A stretch of 64,000 nt of DNA from Henriciella litoralis (GTDB taxonomy: Bacteria > Pseudomonadota > Alphaproteobacteria > Caulobacterales > Hyphomonadaceae), in assembly GCF_002088935.1 (NCBI RefSeq), contig NZ_NCSS01000006.1, positions 838,407 through 902,406 of the forward strand, read 5' to 3'. The translations under genes were made by a program, and so were the position numbers. Positions 18,068 to 28,391 of the stretch are shown one piece after another. The stretch's first letter is position 1. Every line of letters starts with the position of its first letter. The notes under the pieces are model-generated. The model was not told the DNA's origin and ran no database searches. It worked only from the letters and a program-made list of their open reading frames with translations.

Positions 18068-18739
18068 TCAGGGATAAAGCCGCTCGGCCGACCAGCCATC
18101 TTCAGTTCGGACAAATTTCAGCCGGTCATGCATACGGAAGGCCTGGTCCTGCCAGAACTCGATGCTTTCGGGCACAAGCCGGTAGCCGCCCCAGTTTTCA
18201 GGACGAGGCACATCATCTGTGCCTTCATATTGGGCCTGAAGCGCCTTGATGCGGTCCTCGAATGTCTCACGCGACGGCAAAGGCTGCGACTGCTTTGACG
18301 CGATCGCGCCGATCCGGCTGTCCTTGGCGCGGGAGGCAAAATAGACGTCTGCCGCCTCATCAGGCACAGGCAAAATCGCGCCGCGAAAGCGCACCTGACG
18401 GCGCATGGATTTCCAGTGAAAGCACACGGCCGCGACCGGGTTATCAGACAGCTGATGGCCTTTGGCGCTCTTAAAATTAGTGAAGAAGGTCAACCCGTCA
18501 GCGCTGATCGCCTTGAGCAGAACAATTCGCACATCCGGCAGCCCCGACGCATCAACCGTCGCGAGCGACATGGCGTTGGAGTCGTTTAACTCATGCTCGC
18601 GGGCGGCCGCCATCCAGTCCTGAAAGAGACTGATCGGATCTGACGCATCCGGAATAAGCGGCTTTCCGTGGCTGTCAGTCACATAATCCGCCGCGCTTGG
18701 GGTTGGCGGGATGACGCTAGGCGTTTGTTGGTCTGTCAT
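18068..18739 (-). CDS. pdxH: pyridoxamine 5'-phosphate oxidase
   Basis: FMN enzyme that makes pyridoxal phosphate from PNP or PMP. 223 residues, the usual length. Recognisable segments are MSLATVDASGLPDVRIVLLK, the FMN site FFTNFKSAKGHQL, AAVCFHWKSMRRQVRFRG, SRIGAIASKQS and the C-terminal ENWGGYRLVPESIEFWQ and LYP ending. Apparently monocistronic, ending 25 bases before the convergent glyoxalase-related gene. An N-terminal extension of about 25 residues is typical for the group. Confidence 0.95.
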   Translation of the reverse strand: MTDQQTPSVIPPTPSAADYVTDSHGKPLIPDASDPISLFQDWMAAAREHELNDSNAMSLATVDASGLPDVRIVLLKAISADGLTFFTNFKSAKGHQLSDNPVAAVCFHWKSMRRQVRFRGAILPVPDEAADVYFASRAKDSRIGAIASKQSQPLPSRETFEDRIKALQAQYEGTDDVPRPENWGGYRLVPESIEFWQDQAFRMHDRLKFVRTEDGWSAERLYP

Positions 18740-18778
18740 GGTTACACTTCTACAAATTCACACTCAGAAAAAACAAGA

Positions 18779-19534
18779 TCAGGCAATCATGCCCCCATCA
18801 ACGCGTAGGACCTGCCCGGTGACATAATTCGCCTTGTCGGACGCCAGAAAGGCGACCGCATCGGCGATGTTCTGCGCACTGCCCCACCGGCCCTCGAGCG
18901 GGATGAGCTTTGCCATGCGTGACATGGTCTTCTCGCGGTCGAGACCTGCATCAAAGGCTGTCTTCCACATGCCATCATCAATGACGCCCGGCGCAATCGC
19001 GTTCACCCGCACACCAGACCGGCCAAGGTCAATCGACATGTTGCGGGTCATGGAATTCACGGCGCCCTTGGAGGCGGCATAGGCAATCTGCCCGATACTG
19101 CCCGAAAAGGCTGAAATCGAGGAGATGTTCACCACATTGCCCCGGCGCGATTTCAGGCTGTCTGAAAGCGCATTGGTGAGAAGGATCAGATTTCGGACAT
19201 TGACGCTCAGCGTCAGGTCCAGCCCGTCCTCGGTCACCTCGCCAGCTGGCTCACGATTGCTGACCCCGGCATTATTGACGAGGATATCCACCGGGCCGAG
19301 CTGTTCGACGATGGCCTCGGCGGTCGGTTTCCAGCCATCGGACGACGCGAGGTCAGCGCGGATCACCACCGGATCATTCGGCAAAGACTTGGCGAGTTTC
19401 TCAAGCGCATCGGCGCTGCGGGCCACCAGACAAACGCGCGCGCCGCCTTCGGCGAGCGTTCTGGCAATCGCTTCGCCAATCCCGCGGCTGGCACCCGTTA
19501 CAACAGCATTTTTGCCTGAGAAATCGTAAGTCAT
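18779..19534 (-). CDS. SDR family oxidoreductase
   Basis: A 251-residue classical short-chain dehydrogenase/reductase. NAD(P) motif TGASRGIGEAIA near residue 14, NNAG at about 89, catalytic Ser in VVNISSISAFSGS, Tyr-x3-Lys in AYAASKGAVNSM, and the C-terminal ASDKANYVTGQVLRVDGG ending. An Arg after the first motif favours NADP. Start at the second of two adjacent ATGs, six bases from a GGAGG Shine-Dalgarno. The substrate cannot be told; FabG-like and alcohol dehydrogenases share these features. Confidence 0.88.
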   Translation of the reverse strand: MTYDFSGKNAVVTGASRGIGEAIARTLAEGGARVCLVARSADALEKLAKSLPNDPVVIRADLASSDGWKPTAEAIVEQLGPVDILVNNAGVSNREPAGEVTEDGLDLTLSVNVRNLILLTNALSDSLKSRRGNVVNISSISAFSGSIGQIAYAASKGAVNSMTRNMSIDLGRSGVRVNAIAPGVIDDGMWKTAFDAGLDREKTMSRMAKLIPLEGRWGSAQNIADAVAFLASDKANYVTGQVLRVDGGMIA

Positions 19535-19673
19535 CATTGCCCTCCAGAGCTTCTGTTCTTGCTGTCAGCGTATGCTGATTGGCGCTCTTGGCAACAGCGT
19601 CAATGAGGCCATACGTCCACCACGCCCATTGAATTGCCGGTTGAGGCAAGCGTCCCTGTCCGCCCCGGCATGA

Positions 19674-20756
<1,083 letters not shown>

Positions 20757-20783
20757 GAGACCGGCAGACCCGATTGGGCAGCC

Positions 20784-21884
20784 ATGTCGCACAATAGCTT
20801 CGGCCACCTCTTCCGCGTGACAACCTGGGGCGAAAGCCACGGGAAAGCGCTTGGCTGTGTGGTCGACGGCTGCCCGCCGGGATTGGCGCTGGATGAAGCG
20901 TTCGTGCAGGATTTCCTCGACAAGCGGAAGCCCGGCACGAGCCGTTTCGTCACCCAGCGCAAGGAGCCGGACCAGGTCAAAATCCTGTCCGGCGTCTTCG
21001 AGGATGACCGCACGGCCCAGCAGTATGGGGGTCAGGTCACAACAGGTACGCCAATCTCGATGATGATCGAGAATGTCGACCAGCGCTCGAAGGATTATTC
21101 TGAAATCCGCGACCGCTATAGGCCCGGCCATGCCGACTATGCCTATGACCAGAAATATGGCGTGCGCGACTATCGCGGCGGCGGGCGCTCTTCAGCCCGC
21201 GAGACCGCCGCGAGGGTTGCCGCAGGCGCTGTCGCGCGGCGCGTGATTGGCGATGGCATCACCATTCGCGGCGCCGTTGTGCAAATCGGGCCGCATGCGA
21301 TTGACCGCGATGCGTGGGACTGGGCCGAGACGGGCAACAATCCGTTCTGGTGCCCTGATGCCAAGGCCGCCAAACAGTGGGAAGACTTCCTGGACGAGAC
21401 GAGAAAGGCCGGGTCCAGCACGGGCGCCATCGTTGAAATTCACGCCTCTGGCGTGCCTGCCGGATGGGGCGCGCCGATCTATGGCAAGCTCGACGGCGAG
21501 CTTGCCACTGCGATGATGAGCATCAATGCCGCCAAAGGCGTCGAGATCGGTGCAGGCTTCGCCGCCGCCGCCTTCTCCGGCGAGCAGAACGCCGACGAGA
21601 TGCGCATGGGCAATGATGGCGTGCGCTTCCTGTCGAACAATAATGGCGGCGTTGCAGGCGGTATCTCGACCGGTCAGGACGTGGTCGTGCGGGTCGCGAT
21701 CAAACCGACTTCATCGATCCTGTCCGTGACCCAATCTGTGACGCGCGACGGCGACGAGGTGGATGTGCGCACTAAGGGCCGCCACGATCCCTGCGTTGGC
21801 ATAAGGGCTGTTCCCGTTGCTGAAGCGATGATGGCCTGCGTGCTGGCAGACGCGAAACTGCGCCATCGCGGGCAGATGGGCTAG
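20784..21884 (+). CDS. aroC: chorismate synthase
   Basis: Last step of the shikimate pathway, turning EPSP into chorismate with reduced FMN. 366 residues, full length. The three family signatures are visible: [18 protein letters not shown] at the N-terminus, [11 protein letters not shown] and [20 protein letters not shown] in the middle, and [18 protein letters not shown] near the end. Its TAG stop lies within a CTAG shared with the stop of the convergent small membrane protein gene. Confidence 0.97.
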   Translation: MSHNSFGHLFRVTTWGESHGKALGCVVDGCPPGLALDEAFVQDFLDKRKPGTSRFVTQRKEPDQVKILSGVFEDDRTAQQYGGQVTTGTPISMMIENVDQRSKDYSEIRDRYRPGHADYAYDQKYGVRDYRGGGRSSARETAARVAAGAVARRVIGDGITIRGAVVQIGPHAIDRDAWDWAETGNNPFWCPDAKAAKQWEDFLDETRKAGSSTGAIVEIHASGVPAGWGAPIYGKLDGELATAMMSINAAKGVEIGAGFAAAAFSGEQNADEMRMGNDGVRFLSNNNGGVAGGISTGQDVVVRVAIKPTSSILSVTQSVTRDGDEVDVRTKGRHDPCVGIRAVPVAEAMMACVLADAKLRHRGQMG

Positions 21885-22132
21885 CGCTCGGCTGCGCGAT
21901 AGCAAAGCACGCCAATCACAAGTCCAGTCAGGCAAATCCCTATCCCTGTGCCCGTTTTCCCGAACACCGAGATCAGGCTGACGACGCCATCGTACACAGC
22001 GTCCCCTCGCAAACTGTCCGCCTTGGCATTCAGCGGGTCACCGAACAGGACCACCAGTCCCAATCCGATGATGGTCGCGCTGACCACGATGGCGATAAAC
22101 TTCAGAAAAAACGTATAGCTTTGCCACCCCAT
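21881..22132 (-). CDS. small two-helix membrane protein
   Basis: An 83-residue protein with membrane segments at about residues 9-30 and 58-78, joined by an acidic loop. No family recognised. The ATG begins three bases after the stop of the next small membrane protein, so the two form a unit together with the GNAT gene upstream. The stop codon overlaps the aroC stop. Confidence 0.6.
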   Translation of the reverse strand: MGWQSYTFFLKFIAIVVSATIIGLGLVVLFGDPLNAKADSLRGDAVYDGVVSLISVFGKTGTGIGICLTGLVIGVLCYRAAER

Positions 22133-22135
22133 GGC

Positions 22136-22363
22136 TCAGGCCTTTCTCGAAGCGTACCACCAGAGGCCGCCGCCGATCAGGATGCCGACAACGATCATGG
22201 CAATTCCGCCGCCCGGATCGCCAAACGCTTCGCGCAGCCAGCGAAGGGCGCGGGCGAAGCGAGCCATTCTTGTGTGGCTGCCTGCATCATCAGGTTCGCC
22301 GACAAGCGCAACAATTCCGACAAGAACGAATAGTCCGCCGATCATAACGCCCCGACGCTTCAT
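22136..22363 (-). CDS. small two-helix membrane protein
   Basis: About 75 residues with a first membrane helix (GVMIGGLFVLVGIVALVG) and a second one (GIAMIVVGILIGGGLWW) flanking a basic amphipathic loop. No family recognised. The start is uncertain: ATG at 22363 is used here, but an ATG at 22345 or a TTG overlapping the GNAT stop would also work. Similar in layout to its downstream neighbour, perhaps an old duplication. Confidence 0.55.
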   Translation of the reverse strand: MKRRGVMIGGLFVLVGIVALVGEPDDAGSHTRMARFARALRWLREAFGDPGGGIAMIVVGILIGGGLWWYASRKA

Positions 22364-22401
22364 CTGCTTTGCGCTGCGGGGGCCGGGACGAATCCGAAAT
22401 T

Positions 22402-22875
22402 TCAAAGCGTCAGCACCATCTGGACGTCGCACCGGCTATACGGCGTTTGGTGGTACTCTCCGCAGGCAAGTTCCTGGAACCCGTGCGCACGATAAATCCC
22501 AAGCGCTTCGACCAGTTTCGAATTCGATTCCAGCCAGATCTGTTTGGCGTTCATCTCTTTTGCGGCAGCAATGGCCGCCGCCAACAATGCCTTGCCGATG
22601 CCCTGGCCCCTGAGGTCGCTTCGCGCGCTCATCTTGACCAGTTCGAGCGAACCTGGCGTCGCCCCTGCGATAAGCCCAACCGTGCCGACCGGCTCGCCGT
22701 CAATATGAGCGATCAGGACGCGACCGCCTTTGTCGATGATATTTGTCTGAGGATCATCAAGCTGGGCCAGATCAGATGGCTCGACAGAGAACAATGACTC
22801 AATCCAGGCCAAATTCAGCGCTTTGAAAGCGGGCCCATCAGCTGATGTGAAGTCCTGAACGGAAACTGGCGGCAT
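22402..22875 (-). CDS. GNAT family N-acetyltransferase
   Basis: A 157-residue acetyltransferase. The acetyl-CoA loop is RSDLRGQGIGKALL near residues 85-98, preceded by the beta strand LELVKMSA and followed by the C-terminal IWLESNSKLVEALGIYRAHGF motif typical of GNATs. Substrate unknown. A GGGAG Shine-Dalgarno lies about eight bases before the ATG. Likely cotranscribed with the two small membrane proteins downstream. Confidence 0.88.
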   Translation of the reverse strand: MPPVSVQDFTSADGPAFKALNLAWIESLFSVEPSDLAQLDDPQTNIIDKGGRVLIAHIDGEPVGTVGLIAGATPGSLELVKMSARSDLRGQGIGKALLAAAIAAAKEMNAKQIWLESNSKLVEALGIYRAHGFQELACGEYHQTPYSRCDVQMVLTL

Positions 22876-22919
22876 GACGTGACTCCCCTTGCCGCCAGAA
22901 TAAGTTCATTCCACGCAGA

Positions 22920-24503
22920 TCAGTCAAGCGATGACAGAACCGCCGCTTCACCTTCAAAGTAATAGGTGCCGACTTCAGGCTCGAGCGAGAAGCGCATATA
23001 GGCACGGCTCTCCTCATCATAGGCCGGCCAATATGGCAGACCGCGTGCGTTTGGATTGCCATGGCGGGCAAAGCTGATCCAGGCTTCTGCCATCTTGTCC
23101 GCGAGCGGCTGGGCCGGCTCGACACTGCCGATCATCGACAGCGAATTGGCAAGATTGTCGAAGGTGAAGCCAAGCTCCATGGCATGCGGCGCGCCGAGCC
23201 ATCCGCCCATGACAGGTGTGTCCCAGTCAAACAGGTAGACATAGATCGGTGCCCCGCCTTGGGCGGCCTTGCGCTCTGCCTGAGCCTTGGACCCACGCGT
23301 GAAGGAGAGATCGGACAGGATCGTGACATAGAGCTCTTTCGGCGTCTGGTCCGGGAAGATTTCACGGTAGCCATCAACCAGTGTCTGCGCCTGTTCAGGC
23401 GTGCGGCCAGATGACAGGCGTTTGACCGCGCCCTCAAAGGTCAGCGCATCCATCGCGGCCTTGTCGGCAACGACGTAGAGCGAGCGTTCATCATCATTCG
23501 TGCCGACAAGCATCGGCACATTCAGCGCCGTGGCCGGAGCGTCGGGGCTGAACGGGTGACGTGGCAGCGAGCGATTGTCCAGCACAGGCCGGAAGGCGAC
23601 GCCAGCGGCGAGGCCCTTGCTGACAGCACCGGTGACATCTTCGACCGGAATGGCTTTGAGGGCTGCAATCGGGTCTTCGCTGTCAATGCCAAGCGCCTTG
23701 ATGAAGTTGTTGGTGTCTTCAATCGCGTCTTCCAGCGTCACCGCTTCGGTCAGCGATCCGCTTTGTACGATAGCGCGGTCAAAGAGGCCTTCAGCCGATG
23801 GCATGGCGAGAAGCGTGCTGACTTTCGCGCCGCCGCCGGACTCACCGAAAATGGTGACGTTCTCGGGGTCGCCGCCAAAATTCTCGATATTGTCGCGCAC
23901 CCATTCCAGCGCCATCACCATATCGAGATTGCCGATATTGCCGCTATCTGGATAGGCATCGCCGCCCGGCAGGTCACCGAGATAGAGATAGCCCATCATG
24001 TTGAGGCGGTGGTTGATCGTGACGACCACGACATCTCCGCGATTGGCGAGGCGCGTGCCCTCATAGACCGTGCTTGAGCCATTGCCGTTGATGAAGCCGC
24101 CGCCATGGAGCCACACCATGACCGGCCGTTTGCGATCATCGAGGCCCGGCGTCCAGACGTTGAGGCCCAGCATATCTTCGCTTTGCTTGGGGTCTGGATC
24201 AGGCTGCCAGCTCGCAAAAAGCGGGCTGCCGCGGACCATTTGCGGTGTGCTGTCGGGATATTCGACGGAAACGCGGACATCGTCCCATGGGGCCGGTTCT
24301 TCGGCCGGCAGGAAACGGGTGTCTGCGGTGTCCGCGCCATAGGGGATGCCGCGAAAGACGTTGATGCCGTCTTCCATTTCACCGCTCACCTGGCCGTATT
24401 CGGTGTCGGCTATCGGCCCATCCTGTGCCATTGCCAGCGGGGCCGCCAACACCATAAAGGCGAGGCCGGCCAACGCGCGGCGCGGGCTTTTCAGTAAGGT
24501 CAT
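22920..24503 (-). CDS. secreted type-B carboxylesterase
   Basis: A 527-residue alpha/beta hydrolase with a signal peptide ending at AMAQD. Features of the family: FRGIPYG, the oxyanion hole in VWLHGGGFINGNGS, the nucleophile in FGESGGGAKVS, an acidic residue after the NVPMLVGTNDDE strand and the catalytic His in GAPHAMELGF. Start at 24503, seven bases after GGAGGA. Tandem paralogue of the upstream gene, only 40 bases apart, so probably one operon. Natural ester substrate unknown; para-nitrobenzyl esterase-like. Confidence 0.88.
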   Translation of the reverse strand: MTLLKSPRRALAGLAFMVLAAPLAMAQDGPIADTEYGQVSGEMEDGINVFRGIPYGADTADTRFLPAEEPAPWDDVRVSVEYPDSTPQMVRGSPLFASWQPDPDPKQSEDMLGLNVWTPGLDDRKRPVMVWLHGGGFINGNGSSTVYEGTRLANRGDVVVVTINHRLNMMGYLYLGDLPGGDAYPDSGNIGNLDMVMALEWVRDNIENFGGDPENVTIFGESGGGAKVSTLLAMPSAEGLFDRAIVQSGSLTEAVTLEDAIEDTNNFIKALGIDSEDPIAALKAIPVEDVTGAVSKGLAAGVAFRPVLDNRSLPRHPFSPDAPATALNVPMLVGTNDDERSLYVVADKAAMDALTFEGAVKRLSSGRTPEQAQTLVDGYREIFPDQTPKELYVTILSDLSFTRGSKAQAERKAAQGGAPIYVYLFDWDTPVMGGWLGAPHAMELGFTFDNLANSLSMIGSVEPAQPLADKMAEAWISFARHGNPNARGLPYWPAYDEESRAYMRFSLEPEVGTYYFEGEAAVLSSLD

Positions 24504-24543
24504 GTGTTCCTCCATCCGGGTCTGTTCGAGCAGACCCTGTTGA

Positions 24544-26157
24544 TTATTCGGCTTCCAGAATGGCGCGCTCACGCGCGAAATATCCGGTTTCGACCTTCGA
24601 TTCGGTGTTGATACGCATGACCGGAGAGGTTTCCGCGTTGTAGGCGGGCCAATGCGGCAGGCCGCGCGCATTCGGGTCACCGAAGCGGGCAAAGCTGATC
24701 CAGGCTTCACTCATCTGATCCGCGACAGGCTGCGCCGCTGCCGGATCACCCACCATGCTCTCGGAGTTCTCCAGCGTGTCGAACGCGAACGGGATTTCCA
24801 GCGCGTGCGGGGTTTTCAGTCTGCCGCCAGCAACCGGGGTTTGCCAGTCAAAGAGGTAGAGCCAGACCGGCGCGCCGCCCTGCTCCGACTTGCGAAGCGC
24901 CTGAAGCACGGCGTTGTGGCCATAGCGGAAATCCGAAACGATCGTGAAGAGAAGCTCTGTCGGTGTCTGATCAGGGAAGATCTCGCGGTAACCTGCGACG
25001 AGCTCAGGGGTCGCTTGACCACCGCGCCCATAGGCGGACGCGAGTGCCGGGATACCGTCAAAATCAACAGTCCAGACACGTTTGTCAGCAAAGAGGAAGA
25101 TCGAGGCTTCGTCATCATTATTGCCGATCAGCATCGGCACATCCATCGCAGATGCCGGCGCGGCCGGGTCCCATGGATGGGCCGTCATGTGCACGCCATC
25201 GAGCACAGGCCCAAAGAAAAGCCGGCCATCCTTGAGCGCCGCCTCAAAGGCTTCTGGCTCAATCTCATCAAGCTTGTCGAGTTCGTCCGGCTTGAGGCCA
25301 AGACGGTCGAGATACTCAATTGAGTCCTTGGTGGCCTGCTCAGCGGTGCGGATGCGCATATGCGAGCCGCTCTGGACGATCGCGCGGTCAATCAGACCTT
25401 CAGCTTCCGGCATGGCGAGAAGCGTGGAGACCTTACGGCCCCCACCGGACTCACCAAAAATCGTTACGTTTTCTGGGTTTCCGCCAAACTCTTCGATATT
25501 GTCACGCACCCATTCGAGCGCCATGATCATGTCGAGATTGCCGATATTGCCACTGTCTGGATAGGCCTCGCCGCCTTCGAGTTCCGCCAGATAGAGATAG
25601 CCCATCGCATTGAGGCGATGATTGATCGTGACGACAACCACATCCCCGCGATTGGCAAGGTTCACACCTTCATAGGCCGTGCTGGAGCCGTTGCCATTTT
25701 CGAAGCCGCCGCCATGCAGCCAGACCATGACCGGCCGCTTGTGGTCATCAAGTCCGGGCGTCCAGACATTCAGGCCGAGCGCGTTTTCGCTGTGCGCCGG
25801 GACCGGATCAGGCTGCCAGCTCGCGAACAGCGCGGTGCCGGTGGCGACCTGTAGCGTGGAGTCAGGATAGCTCGTCGCCTCGCGAACTTCGGTCCAGGCC
25901 TCGGGCTTGTCGGCCTTTTTGAACCGGGTTGTGCGCGTGTCGGCGCCATAAGGAATGCCGAGGAAGACGTTCACGCCTTCTTCGACTGCGCCGCGCACCG
26001 GGCCATAGGCCGTTTGGGCGACCGGACGCTCAATAGCGACCTCGGCGGCCTGTTCCGACTCGCCAGCCTGCTGCGCCATCGCTACTGGTGCGGTTATCGC
26101 AAGACATACCAGCGCGGATGACGCCAGGATTTTCCGGGTAAGACTTTTATAAAACAA
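24544..26157 (-). CDS. secreted type-B carboxylesterase (paralogue)
   Basis: 537 residues with a signal peptide (KILASSALVCLAITAPVAMAQ). Same motifs as its neighbour: FLGIPYG, VWLHGGGFENGNGS, nucleophile FGESGGGRKVS, MLIGNNDDE and catalytic His in KTPHALEIPF. The start codon is an unusual TTG, well supported by AAGGGAGAG five bases upstream and the absence of any Met before the signal cleavage site. It leads the two-gene esterase operon. The pair is similar throughout, pointing to gene duplication. Confidence 0.88.
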   Translation of the reverse strand: MFYKSLTRKILASSALVCLAITAPVAMAQQAGESEQAAEVAIERPVAQTAYGPVRGAVEEGVNVFLGIPYGADTRTTRFKKADKPEAWTEVREATSYPDSTLQVATGTALFASWQPDPVPAHSENALGLNVWTPGLDDHKRPVMVWLHGGGFENGNGSSTAYEGVNLANRGDVVVVTINHRLNAMGYLYLAELEGGEAYPDSGNIGNLDMIMALEWVRDNIEEFGGNPENVTIFGESGGGRKVSTLLAMPEAEGLIDRAIVQSGSHMRIRTAEQATKDSIEYLDRLGLKPDELDKLDEIEPEAFEAALKDGRLFFGPVLDGVHMTAHPWDPAAPASAMDVPMLIGNNDDEASIFLFADKRVWTVDFDGIPALASAYGRGGQATPELVAGYREIFPDQTPTELLFTIVSDFRYGHNAVLQALRKSEQGGAPVWLYLFDWQTPVAGGRLKTPHALEIPFAFDTLENSESMVGDPAAAQPVADQMSEAWISFARFGDPNARGLPHWPAYNAETSPVMRINTESKVETGYFARERAILEAE

Positions 26158-26273
26158 TGCACTCTCCCTTTGCGGCGAGCACGATCCGGCTATTCATTCA
26201 GCCGAACGTACTTCCCTTTTGAGGAGAGCTTACTTTACATGGTGTTAGCTGACTAGCGTCAAAATTTCAAAAT

Positions 26274-27089
26274 CTAGCCAACAAACGCTTTTTCGATGAC
26301 GAACTCCGCCGGGGCCGCGTTGGAGCCTTCCTTGAGGCCTGCGTCCAGCATCAGCTGCTTCAGCTCAAGCGTCATGGGCATGGAGCCACAGATCATGGCC
26401 CGGTCGACCAGCGGATTGAGCGGTGGGACGCCGAGATCTTCGAACAGTTTTCCAGAGCGGATAAGGTCCGTCGGCCGGCCCGTCCGCTCGTAAGGCTGGC
26501 GCGTGCAGGTCGCGTAGAGACGAAGCTTGCCGCGCGCCATTTCACCAAGGAACTCATGGTTCAGCGTGTCTTCAATGATCTGGCGTGAATAGGTCAGCTC
26601 ATCGACATCCCGGCAGGTGTGCGTGACGATCACTTCCTCGAACTTTTCATAGGTCTCCGGATCGCGAACGATACTGGCGAATGGCGCAAAACCCGTCCCC
26701 GTGGAGAAGCAGTAGAGCCGCTTTCCAGGCACCAGCGCGTCATGCACGAGCGTGCCGACGGGCTTTTTGCCCAGAAGCACCTTGTCACCCGGCTTGATCA
26801 TCTGCAGCCTGGACGTCAGCGGGCCGTCCTGAACCTTGATGGAATAGAATTCGAGCTCCTCATCCCAGGATGGGGACGCAACCGAATAGGCGCGAAGCAA
26901 GGGTTTGCCGTCTTCCTTCCTCAGGCCGATCATGATGAATTCGCCAGAGCGGAAACGGAAAGTGGACGGCCGCGTCAGGCGGAATTTGAACAGCCGATCC
27001 GTGTAATGCTCGACAGACAGCACCGTTTCTTCTGTTGGGGCATTCGGGTTCACGCGCGCTGGCGCTTTTTCGCTACTGGCAGTGGTCAT
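26274..27089 (-). CDS. fpr: ferredoxin-NADP+ reductase
   Basis: A 271-residue FAD enzyme passing electrons between NADPH and ferredoxin or flavodoxin. FAD-binding motif RAYSVASPS near residue 80, NADP-binding STGTGFAPFASIV near 140, CGSMPMTLELK, and the C-terminal FVIEKAFVG that matches the bacterial subclass (ending aromatic-free, with Ala-Phe-Val-Gly). Likely role in redox balance and oxidative-stress defence. Monocistronic by spacing. Confidence 0.92.
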   Translation of the reverse strand: MTTASSEKAPARVNPNAPTEETVLSVEHYTDRLFKFRLTRPSTFRFRSGEFIMIGLRKEDGKPLLRAYSVASPSWDEELEFYSIKVQDGPLTSRLQMIKPGDKVLLGKKPVGTLVHDALVPGKRLYCFSTGTGFAPFASIVRDPETYEKFEEVIVTHTCRDVDELTYSRQIIEDTLNHEFLGEMARGKLRLYATCTRQPYERTGRPTDLIRSGKLFEDLGVPPLNPLVDRAMICGSMPMTLELKQLMLDAGLKEGSNAAPAEFVIEKAFVG

Positions 27090-27238
27090 GTCTAATCAGT
27101 CCCGCTCGATTTGCTCGTCGTGGCGTCAGATGACCGCGCACCACGTCTTCTGCAAGGCCGCAAATCATCGCATTAGCAGAACTAAAGAAGCAACAGGCGC
27201 GGCAAATGACGCCGCACCCGCCTGTTTCGCGTGCCCCT

Positions 27239-27793
27239 TTAGAACGAGAGCGCCGGTTGAGCGCGTGTCCAGTTGAGGTCCTCATGCGAGGTCTCAACGA
27301 CGTCAGCAAGTTCATACACGTTGCGATATCCGTAGCCATAGAGGTTGATGAAGGTTGGAATATTCAACGCGAGCGGTGACCGCTTGAGGAGAACCGGCTC
27401 GACATCATCCGAAAAATTATTGTTGCAATAGATGAGGATCCGCGTGTCGCGCGAGGGAATAAGGTCCGCCAGACGTTCGTCAGAGAAATCTGAAAAGCTG
27501 AGATGGACCGCGCCATCGATATGGCCCTGCCGATAGGCGCTTTCGCTGCGGGCATCGAGGATGATCGTGTCCGGCTGGGTCGCCATCTCGCTGAAGTCTT
27601 CGAGGCTGACAAGACGGGCCGCGCGAACACCGCGAACCTCGTCGCTGACGTTCAGAAAGCCGTCATAGTCGATTTGCGACGACGGTCTTTCAGCGCCCTC
27701 GCCCACCTGAGCACTGGCCGTAGCCAGCAATCCAGTTGCCACGAACGCTATGAGCGTTGTGAGGCTAATCAGAGTATTTCGTCGTGCGCCCAT
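27239..27793 (-). CDS. exported rhodanese-like protein
   Basis: A 184-residue protein with an N-terminal signal peptide (TLIAFVATGLLATASAQ) and one rhodanese domain: TIILDARSESAYRQGHIDGAVHLSF and the active-site loop with Cys in IYCNNNFSD. The loop lacks the usual C-R-x-G pattern, so sulfur-transfer specificity is uncertain. An AAGGAGA Shine-Dalgarno precedes the ATG. Probably periplasmic. Confidence 0.85.
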   Translation of the reverse strand: MGARRNTLISLTTLIAFVATGLLATASAQVGEGAERPSSQIDYDGFLNVSDEVRGVRAARLVSLEDFSEMATQPDTIILDARSESAYRQGHIDGAVHLSFSDFSDERLADLIPSRDTRILIYCNNNFSDDVEPVLLKRSPLALNIPTFINLYGYGYRNVYELADVVETSHEDLNWTRAQPALSF

Positions 27794-27867
27794 AGCCGGT
27801 CTCCTTCTCTGGCCACGGAGAGAAAATCGTCTTCAAATCGGGCCGGATTGGGGTGGCGATCAGGTCT

Positions 27868-27916
27868 TTAAAAGAAAATGGCTCCACAAACGGCCATAAT
27901 TGCCGCCTGTGGAGCC
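27868..27916 (-). terminator. terminator of the PRC-barrel gene
   Basis: A 9-bp perfect outer stem (27880-27888 with 27908-27916) enclosing a shorter inner hairpin. On the minus strand it is followed by ATTTTCTTTT. It begins about 30 bases after the stop of the PRC-barrel gene. Confidence 0.75.
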
Positions 27917-27947
27917 ATAAACTCAAGTATTCGGGACGGGTAAGCGC

Positions 27948-28310
27948 CTACCAGTAGCGCTCGACCTTGTAGTAATCGAAGGCGGCTTCGCGCGCGGTCT
28001 TTCCGTCATCCTTGCTGAGCTCATGGATGGAGTCAGCCGGTGCTTTTTCAAGCTGTTCCTTGGTGTAAGGCACAACGTAACCGCCCTGATCTTTTTCATA
28101 ATCCAGCGATGCCCATGGGATCGGGTGATACTTCTCACCCATGCCAAGGAAGCCGCCGAAGCCGACAACGGCAAACATGATATTGTTGTGCATCTTGTCG
28201 AGCATCACGTCCTCAATCTCGCCGATCTTGTCGCCGGAAGTGGAGTAAACGTCGGTACCGATGACGCGGGAGCCTCGAATAGCGGTGGTGTGACCTTGTG
28301 GAGTTGGCAT
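27948..28310 (-). CDS. PRC-barrel domain protein
   Basis: A 120-residue soluble protein. Residues 12-80 form the PRC-barrel (SRVIGTDVYSTSGDKIGEIEDV, then VVGFGGFLGMGEKYHPIPW), a beta-barrel found in photosynthetic reaction-centre H subunits and RimM. The tail is charged. Such stand-alone proteins are often stress-induced in alphaproteobacteria, but function is unknown. An AAAGGAC Shine-Dalgarno supports the start; it has its own terminator. Confidence 0.85.
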   Translation of the reverse strand: MPTPQGHTTAIRGSRVIGTDVYSTSGDKIGEIEDVMLDKMHNNIMFAVVGFGGFLGMGEKYHPIPWASLDYEKDQGGYVVPYTKEQLEKAPADSIHELSKDDGKTAREAAFDYYKVERYW

Positions 28311-28391
28311 TGAACAGTCCTTTCTGTGTTCGTCTTGATCGCGTTCTTGCGGTCATGTGAGATCAACAGTCGGGCCCGTCAGGCGTTCCAA

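Noticed and set aside
24504..24710. N-terminal extension of the downstream carboxylesterase
   Set aside because: It lies in the 3' end of the upstream esterase in another frame and would precede an otherwise perfect signal peptide; GGAGGA marks ATG 24503.
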